In this document: piece after piece, positions 25,495-30,454 of the stretch
How the letters are laid out: every line of letters begins with the position of its first letter
Numbering within the stretch: the stretch's first letter is position 1
Origin: Dethiosulfatibacter sp.
Lineage (GTDB): Bacteria; Bacillota_A; Clostridia; Tissierellales; Dethiosulfatibacteraceae
Assembly: GCA_019084435.1 (NCBI GenBank)
Contig: JAHRFV010000105.1
Span: 1 to 30,454, forward strand
Length of the DNA stretch: 30,454 bases
Direction: 5' to 3'
Position numbers and translations under genes: made by a program
The notes under the pieces: model-generated
Told to the model about the DNA's origin: nothing
Seen by the model: only the letters and a program-made list of their open reading frames with translations
Database searches by the model: none

Positions 25495-25866
25495 TTATTT
25501 GCCTCTTAGTTTTTTTCTTTTCTGTTCAATTGCGTAACTCCATTTCTTTTTGGTCTCGATTAGTATACCAGATATAATGGCGTAAATTATAGTCACAACC
25601 ATTATCATTAACACTATGTAAAAAATCCATCCACTATCAATAAGCACTTCAATAGCATTTAATAAAAAAATGATGCTAATCAAAAAAAATATTATTGCCG
25701 ATTGCCGATAATGTGGCTTCTTATCCATGCTATTACGCTCTTTTCTTGATGCATAAATATAGGCATTGTTTAACAACAATCCTTTTTCTTTAAAAGAGAA
25801 AAAACTTATAACAAAGGTCCCTATTGATACTATAAAAAGAATAACTGCAATAATTATTTCTTTCAT
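25495..25866 (-). CDS. Small membrane protein, unknown function
   Basis: 123 residues from the ATG at 25864-25866, about ten bases after GAGGTG; a TTG six codons upstream is possible. There are three hydrophobic helices (about 3-22, 56-76 and 80-102), with the conserved-looking stretch LLLNNAYIYASRKERNSMD and HYRQSAIIFFL in the first cytoplasmic loop. That stretch is reminiscent of a clostridial DUF family I cannot name with certainty. The C-terminus is lysine-rich. It is translationally coupled to the M50-like gene, so it may be a partner or substrate of that protease. Confidence 0.8.
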   Translation of the reverse strand: MKEIIIAVILFIVSIGTFVISFFSFKEKGLLLNNAYIYASRKERNSMDKKPHYRQSAIIFFLISIIFLLNAIEVLIDSGWIFYIVLMIMVVTIIYAIISGILIETKKKWSYAIEQKRKKLRGK

Positions 25867-26270
25867 TAATATGGCACACCTCAATCAAACTCAAACCTAA
25901 ATAACAACTTCAACTCTAAGTTTAAAATAGTTCTCTATAAAGTTAATCCTTCTAAAGGTCTTTTCCACCTCCGTCTCAAGGCGGAAATATCAACAAGTTA
26001 AGAATACCCTTCCTAATTGTACAACATTGTTGTTTATCGTTTAATCTATTATCTATCATTAGTGAAAATATATTTGCGATTCAAAGATACCCTCCAAATC
26101 ATCTTACCCCCGTTTATAGAGGACTTTACACTAATGATCGTAAGCGTTAATTAGATTTACTGAATCGTGATTTTAGCCGATGATTAAAAATCTAACTTAA
26201 AAATCATCCGGTACTATGCATATCCACATCCATATACTATAATTAGAGAACCAATTAGCGGAGTGATAAT
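25867..26270. other. Intergenic region between small membrane protein and broken GNAT gene
   Basis: About 400 AT-rich bases with no supported gene. Visible: an imperfect hairpin with arms TTTCCACC / GGCGGAAA (about 25966-25989), a second imperfect hairpin CCGATGATT / AATCATCCGG (26177-26211), and a TATAAT (near 26237) upstream of the broken GNAT reading frame. No RNA family is recognised. Confidence 0.5.
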
Positions 26271-26526
26271 ATGAATTACATTTTTAGAAAAATGCAGGCG
26301 GATGATATAGAAAGTATCTGGACTGACTTATGTGGCTGTATCGGAAGAAGACCCTCACAAGGTACTATGCCTTGTCAAAGCAAGAAGAGATATGGCAGTT
26401 AAAAAAAGGCATGCAGCATTTTTATCCGCAGCCACTCACCCTCATTTTCGGGGTGATGGTCTTGTAGCAAAACTGACGAAATTCGCTTTAAAAGAAATGA
26501 GAGACGAAGGTGTCAACCTAAAATGA
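26271..26526 (+). pseudogene. Broken GNAT N-acetyltransferase gene
   Basis: A good GGAGTG site precedes the ATG at 26271, which reads MNYIFRKMQADDIESIWTDL, a GNAT-type beginning, then drifts to a stop after 43 codons. The next frame (from about 26332) carries a recognisable motif A: SAATHPHFRGDGLVAKLTKFAL. It ends abruptly at 26526 with VNLK. A frameshift, a shortened middle and a missing C-terminal half make a functional enzyme unlikely. Confidence 0.75.
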
Positions 26527-26561
26527 TAATCTCCATTATTGATTTAAGATTACCACAAGTT

Positions 26562-26948
26562 CTATACCTTGACCTCAAATATTGATCCCTCTCTACGGTA
26601 TCCGAGTTTTTCATAATATGGATCTACATCACTCATAACATAGACTGGTTGATCTGGAAATTCAATACACACCTGTTCCATTAACATTTTGCCAAGCTGA
26701 TTACCCCGATATGACTTTCTTACAAGCAAATCATAAACATAAACACCGAAACCATTATCTTCTCGGCAGCGAGCATACCCACAGACAATAGTATTATCAT
26801 AAGCTATATAGGTTGTGCTCGATTCAAGTGCTTTAATGTATTTATCGCGGCCAGCTGAACCGTGATAATCGCTCCACTCATCGCCCTCATCCACAAGCAT
26901 GTCAAAAAGTAAGGGTGCATCGGCTATGCTGTATCTTTTAATCTCCAT
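26562..26948 (-). CDS. GNAT-family N-acetyltransferase
   Basis: 128 residues, a compact single-domain GNAT. It begins MEIKRYSIADAPLLFDM. Motif A is YDLLVRKSYRGNQLGKMLMEQV and the C-terminal DVDPYYEKLGYRREG is typical of the last strand/helix region. The site GAGGGAAG lies six bases before the ATG. The substrate is unknown. It converges with the broken GNAT gene 35 bases away, but the two share only the motif. Confidence 0.9.
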   Translation of the reverse strand: MEIKRYSIADAPLLFDMLVDEGDEWSDYHGSAGRDKYIKALESSTTYIAYDNTIVCGYARCREDNGFGVYVYDLLVRKSYRGNQLGKMLMEQVCIEFPDQPVYVMSDVDPYYEKLGYRREGSIFEVKV

Positions 26949-27107
26949 ATATTTCTTCCCTCAAATCCAAACATTTTACTTAAATCCGAATAATGTCTTA
27001 TTGCTCCCGTTTTAGAGACACCATATCAACAAGTTGTGTCCCAACAAAATATTCTCGACTTCGATGCAAAGGAACAAATAATTTAGAGTTCTGAATACCT
27101 ATAAGGA

Positions 27108-27305
27108 TTAATTAACTATCAGCCATATGCCTAAAACTAAGAACAGCAGCGCCCATATGTAGAAAAATATTTCTGTTCCCTTATCTCCCAACATTTTTTT
27201 AAACAATACTATTTTCTTCATGTTCCAAATTTTTTCCGGTTTCACCACAGCAATCACAACGACTGCTACAGCGTATACGATTGCTAAAACACCCCATAAT
27301 TTCAT
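27108..27305 (-). CDS. Small two-helix membrane protein of exporter operon
   Basis: 65 residues with TAAGGAGGA before the ATG. Two hydrophobic helices (about 3-21 and 45-64) flank a basic, Lys-rich loop (KPEKIWNMKKIVLFKKMLG). No family is named. It follows the second ABC-2 permease by 13 bases in the same direction, so it is probably co-expressed and may help or stabilise the exporter, or act as an immunity-like protein. This is inference from position only. Confidence 0.78.
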   Translation of the reverse strand: MKLWGVLAIVYAVAVVVIAVVKPEKIWNMKKIVLFKKMLGDKGTEIFFYIWALLFLVLGIWLIVN

Positions 27306-27318
27306 GATTCAATCCTCC

Positions 27319-28323
27319 TTATTCTAATCCTTTTCTTATTTTTGGCGCTAAAATAGCAAATGCTATTATGCTTATCAAGACCACTATTCCTGAATATTTA
27401 ATGATATCGAGCCATGTGCCACTGTTGGATAAAATTAGATTATTTCCCTTAAAGGTCCAATAAAAAGGTATCCAATAGAACAAAGGTTGATATTTATCAG
27501 CCAAAAGCTCTGCGCCAGCGACACCTCCAAAGAGAGGTAGAAACAGCAACTTCATATTGCCAGCTGCGTTCATCACATCATCGTTGTTTATTCCCTCAAT
27601 GAAACCTATAAGTATACTAATTATACTGGAGGTAGCCACCATTATAAAAGCATGGAAGTAGTTGATCTCTCTAAACCCAGTTATAAACAGCATCAAAAAA
27701 GTCCCAACAACAGGTATGAAAACACCAATCAGACTTTTACCCGCAATGAACCCCAATCTGGACACAGGAGACAAATGGATGGCACTAATCGTATTATCTG
27801 TTTTTTCTTCAACGATATTGAGAGCGATGATCATACCTCCCAAAACTGAAATAAACATAACGGCAACATTTACCATCAGCTTTTTCAAAGGTGGAATGTC
27901 TCTTCCGTAGTCTAATATTTCAGCCATCGAATCTTCTATCCCTATATCGTAATGATTGAAAGCAGTTAGTCTTTTCACGTAATCAATGATGTAATCCTGT
28001 TCATTGCCTTGAGTTAAGATAAAATACTCACCCTTGTTACGGGGAAGCACCCCTACAATATTGTCTCTCTTTTTAACCCTTTCTTCTATATCTTCAACTG
28101 TATCAAGCAATTCAACATTTGCAAACTGCTTGAAAAATTCTTCCTGCTTTTGATTTTCACCTTTAAGCAGTGCGATCTCGACTGTCGTATCATTGATCCC
28201 TGGTGAAAAAACATTGATGATGACAGCAAAAATAATCGGTACAACTATGATGTACAATGTTATGAAATTTCTAATGCTAACTTTTAAATCTCTTCTAAAA
28301 ATCAATAAAACCTTTCTAAGCAT
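27319..28323 (-). CDS. ABC-2-type transporter permease (second)
   Basis: 334 residues. A first helix (about 18-40) is followed by a large extracytoplasmic domain (about 41-150), then five helices ending near 330. The permease core shows NIVEEKTDNTISAIHLSPVSR (the EEKxxxT-P-S region that contacts the ATPase) and GAELLADKYQPLFYWIPFYW. This is the layout of ABC-2 exporters of the NatB/YhaP type, which pump small molecules, drugs or lipids outward. It lies 14 bases downstream of the first permease gene. Confidence 0.92.
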   Translation of the reverse strand: MLRKVLLIFRRDLKVSIRNFITLYIIVVPIIFAVIINVFSPGINDTTVEIALLKGENQKQEEFFKQFANVELLDTVEDIEERVKKRDNIVGVLPRNKGEYFILTQGNEQDYIIDYVKRLTAFNHYDIGIEDSMAEILDYGRDIPPLKKLMVNVAVMFISVLGGMIIALNIVEEKTDNTISAIHLSPVSRLGFIAGKSLIGVFIPVVGTFLMLFITGFREINYFHAFIMVATSSIISILIGFIEGINNDDVMNAAGNMKLLFLPLFGGVAGAELLADKYQPLFYWIPFYWTFKGNNLILSNSGTWLDIIKYSGIVVLISIIAFAILAPKIRKGLE

Positions 28324-28337
28324 TTCACAACACTCCC

Positions 28338-29453
28338 TTACAATGTCAGTGTCTTTTTGAATCTATGGTTGGCCAATATAAAAATATCTAGTCCCAATAC
28401 GGTAAATCCAAGAGATGCAACCAATACATAAGCAATATTGCCATTTAGAGATATTATTTCCTTAAAGCTTTGGAGCATGATATAGCTTGGAATAATCTTG
28501 ATCCAATCCGGATCCCAGCTGGGTGTGAAATAAGATATGTTCGGCATGATCATAATGACAATCACAATGTAGAGAGCACCGAAAGCCTGTACTATATCTT
28601 TGTAAAAACTTGTAATATATAGCCCTAGAGAAGCTGCGAAAAAACCTGATGTGACAACAAATAGAATCATTGCGGGATAATTGGGCTGAAGACCCATAAT
28701 AGGAACCGTTATGATTAAAGATGTTGCTATTGATGTAATGATTATGACGCCTACTTTACTTAACAGATATTGCCATACTGTCGAAGCGGTTACCGCATAG
28801 GCTTTAATGATACCTTCGCTTTTATCCAAGAAAATATAAGCTGAAATAACAAACAAACTCATCAGGCTTCCGTTGAAAGTTAAAAATACAGGTATCAGGT
28901 TTTGCCTGTCGTTTAAAGGTTCAATATCCTGATAGATGGACCTGACGACAATATTGTCAGAGTAATCATCTATAACATCGTATCCTGCCTTTCTATTGTG
29001 AAATACCAAGAGCAGATTTTTAAGTTTCTGAGTCTCATAGCCTTGAAGGTAGTAAGTATGTATGATCTGGTTATTTTCATTGACATGAACATGAACAGCC
29101 GGTACTCTCTCAGAACTGGAGAATGCATTTAACGCATCCATACTGTCCAGCAAATAAATCTTGGATTCTTCTGTTTCGTACATCTCAGCGTTAAAGATGG
29201 TCTTATCGGCTTCAACTTCAACCCATTCAGCAGTTTCATCCAAGTCTTCCTCCAATAGGGCATCTCTGTATCTATCTCTAACGACCTGAGGCAAATCCAG
29301 AAAAAGGTATTCAGTCCCTTTACTGTTAAACTCCTCGGGGACTACAAACAGCAAAATCAACAGGAGTATGATTGCCATACCCAATTCAATGTAAAAATAC
29401 CAGCTTTTTGAAGAAAGGACGAGCTCCTTTGTGAAACTGTGCCATAATTTCAT
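28338..29453 (-). CDS. ABC-2-type transporter permease (first)
   Basis: 371 residues. A helix near 20-40 is followed by a large outside domain (about 41-185) and then five or six helices. The motif ISAYIFLDKSEGIIKAYAVT matches the segment of ABC-2 permeases that couples to the ATPase. It starts directly at the stop codon of the ATPase gene (TAA ATG), so the two are coupled. With the second permease it probably forms a heterodimeric export channel. The substrate is not evident; drug, bacteriocin or sodium export are family possibilities. Confidence 0.92.
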   Translation of the reverse strand: MKLWHSFTKELVLSSKSWYFYIELGMAIILLLILLFVVPEEFNSKGTEYLFLDLPQVVRDRYRDALLEEDLDETAEWVEVEADKTIFNAEMYETEESKIYLLDSMDALNAFSSSERVPAVHVHVNENNQIIHTYYLQGYETQKLKNLLLVFHNRKAGYDVIDDYSDNIVVRSIYQDIEPLNDRQNLIPVFLTFNGSLMSLFVISAYIFLDKSEGIIKAYAVTASTVWQYLLSKVGVIIITSIATSLIITVPIMGLQPNYPAMILFVVTSGFFAASLGLYITSFYKDIVQAFGALYIVIVIMIMPNISYFTPSWDPDWIKIIPSYIMLQSFKEIISLNGNIAYVLVASLGFTVLGLDIFILANHRFKKTLTL

Positions 29454-30308
29454 TTATACCAGTCCCCTTCCCGTAACCTTAATGAATATTTCTTCGAGAG
29501 TAGCCTCTTTGGAATGCATCGTTTGGAGATCATTTCCTTTAATCACTTCTATCAATTTGTTCTTTTCTTCTTCAACGACAGTCGAAAAGCTTTCTTTGAA
29601 TAGTTGCCCATTTCTGAAGTATTCAACTTCAACCAATTTTTCCCCATATTTAAGCTTTAATTCCTTAGGAGAATCTATCAGTCTAATTTTACCATCCACA
29701 ATAAAAGCAACCCTATCGCACAGCTCATCCGCTATGTACATATTGTGAGTCGTCAAAAACACTGTAACACCTTTCTCGTTCTCTTCTTTTATAATATCCT
29801 TAATGTTTGAGGCAATCGCGGGATCTAGTCCAGTGGTTGGTTCATCCAAAAACCATAGCTCCGGATTATTGATCATGGATCTGGCAAATGTGAGTCTGTG
29901 CTTCATTCCCTTTGAGTATTTTCCAGCCTTTATATGCTCTTTGCCATCCAACCCCACCATTCTGATTAACTCCATAGGATCTCTGGTTTTTACATCGAAC
30001 AGTTTCCCGTAGAACTCAAGGTTCTCCAACCCTGACATCTTGTTATAGACATTCGATTGCTCAAAAGACATACCTATTTTATTGAACATTTTATTTTTTA
30101 TGTTCTTGACATCATATCCCGCTACCTCTACATCTCCCTTTTGAAGCTGCAAAAGGCCTGTCAGTATATTCTGAGTAGTCGATTTGCCAGCACCGGATGG
30201 ACCTAAAAATCCAAAAATCTCACCCTTTGAAATCTCAAAGTTGACATCATCTACCGCGTATTTGTCATCATTGCTGTATGAGTGGTAGAGGTTCTTAACT
30301 TTTATCAT
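29454..30308 (-). CDS. ABC transporter ATPase, ABC-2 exporter type
   Basis: 284 residues with GAGGAG seven bases before the ATG. Walker A is GPSGAGKST (36-44), the signature is SKGMKHR, Walker B is LWFLDEPTTGLD and the H-loop is TTHNMY. A C-terminal regulatory part of DUF4162-like type (about 230-284) ends KVTGRGLV. It energises the two ABC-2 permeases encoded directly downstream. It is the first gene of a four-gene operon. Confidence 0.95.
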   Translation of the reverse strand: MIKVKNLYHSYSNDDKYAVDDVNFEISKGEIFGFLGPSGAGKSTTQNILTGLLQLQKGDVEVAGYDVKNIKNKMFNKIGMSFEQSNVYNKMSGLENLEFYGKLFDVKTRDPMELIRMVGLDGKEHIKAGKYSKGMKHRLTFARSMINNPELWFLDEPTTGLDPAIASNIKDIIKEENEKGVTVFLTTHNMYIADELCDRVAFIVDGKIRLIDSPKELKLKYGEKLVEVEYFRNGQLFKESFSTVVEEEKNKLIEVIKGNDLQTMHSKEATLEEIFIKVTGRGLV

Positions 30309-30361
30309 CTCATGTCTCCTCGTATAATAGTTTTAGCAAGGAAATTATATAGATAGATTTG

Positions 30362-30395
30362 GGATAATAGCCTTGCAATCTGTTATCCTTTTTTT
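30362..30395 (+). other. Inverted repeat followed by T-run upstream of exporter operon
   Basis: GGATAATAG pairs with CTGTTATCC (nine pairs, one T-G) around loop CCTTGCAAT and is followed by seven or eight T's on the plus strand. It has the form of a terminator, but no plus-strand gene precedes it. It lies about 55-85 bases before the ATPase start, so an operator or terminator of an antisense RNA is possible. The rest of 30309-30454 shows no gene. Confidence 0.45.
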
Positions 30396-30454
30396 ATTAA
30401 TTCTTTGTTGAACCAATAACAATGTCTGTGGTTTAATGATGGTAGAAACCATTA

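Noticed and set aside
25987..27035. A third copy or fragment of the repeat, suggested by a shared ATATCAACAAGTT at about 25987 and 27023
   Set aside because: Only 13 bases match, the flanks differ, and neither hairpin is present.
26998..27105. A minus-strand open stretch ending in LVDMVSLKREQ that looks protein-like
   Set aside because: It has no start codon with a ribosome binding site and no recognised family; it may be a gene tail left over but cannot be supported.
12721..27305. A chromosomal integron cassette array, suggested by many small same-strand accessory genes
   Set aside because: No recurring attC-like site lies between the genes, the only shared repeat occurs twice and has a different structure, several genes overlap or are coupled, and no integrase is present.

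Overview
The window is about 30 kb of low-GC, gene-dense DNA. AGGAGG-type ribosome binding sites are strong, there are many single-domain accessory genes, and the gene families (AraC/GyrI, DUF2202, DUF3788, DUF2087, oligopeptide-type ABC proteins) suggest a Bacillota chromosome, most likely Clostridia. There is no rRNA, tRNA, CRISPR array or complete transposon. Most genes lie on the minus strand. The plus strand carries a ferritin-like lipoprotein gene, a four-gene transporter operon and one broken acetyltransferase gene.

Layout. 1-6062: GyrI-like domain protein (cut by the window edge), a terpene-cyclase-like alpha/alpha-toroid protein, a SAM methyltransferase, a membrane-anchored alpha/beta hydrolase, a DUF2202 lipoprotein, an AraC-GyrI regulator and a GNAT acetyltransferase. 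6197-12705: the most unusual locus, an oligopeptide-type ABC transporter in four tightly spaced plus-strand genes. Both permease subunits are fused to a large extracellular M28-peptidase-like domain, N-terminal in the OppB-like subunit and C-terminal in the OppC-like subunit. In both domains the zinc ligands and catalytic glutamates appear replaced, and no substrate-binding protein gene is present. The likely picture is two pseudo-peptidase domains built into the transporter as its substrate-capturing face, energised by the OppD- and OppF-like ATPases.

12721-18411: a minus-strand run of a four-helix-type membrane protein, two membrane-anchored alpha/beta hydrolases, and a GNAT / radical-SAM / GNAT triplet. 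18513-24343: small accessory genes (GNATs, DUF2087, two lipoproteins, DUF3784-PH, DUF3788, an unrecognised 354-residue protein) and two copies of a ~135-bp repeat with two strong hairpins. One copy has inserted into the start of a DUF2809 gene and broken it. A truncated, frameshifted remnant of a Fe-S-protein gene lies between.

24390-30308: two small membrane proteins, a minimal M50 (HELGH) membrane protease, a broken GNAT gene, an intact GNAT, and an ABC-2 exporter operon (ATPase, two permeases, small membrane protein). Seven GNAT loci in 30 kb, two decayed genes, one interrupted gene and the repeats mark this as an actively reshaped accessory region. All function calls come from reading motifs; no database search was run.
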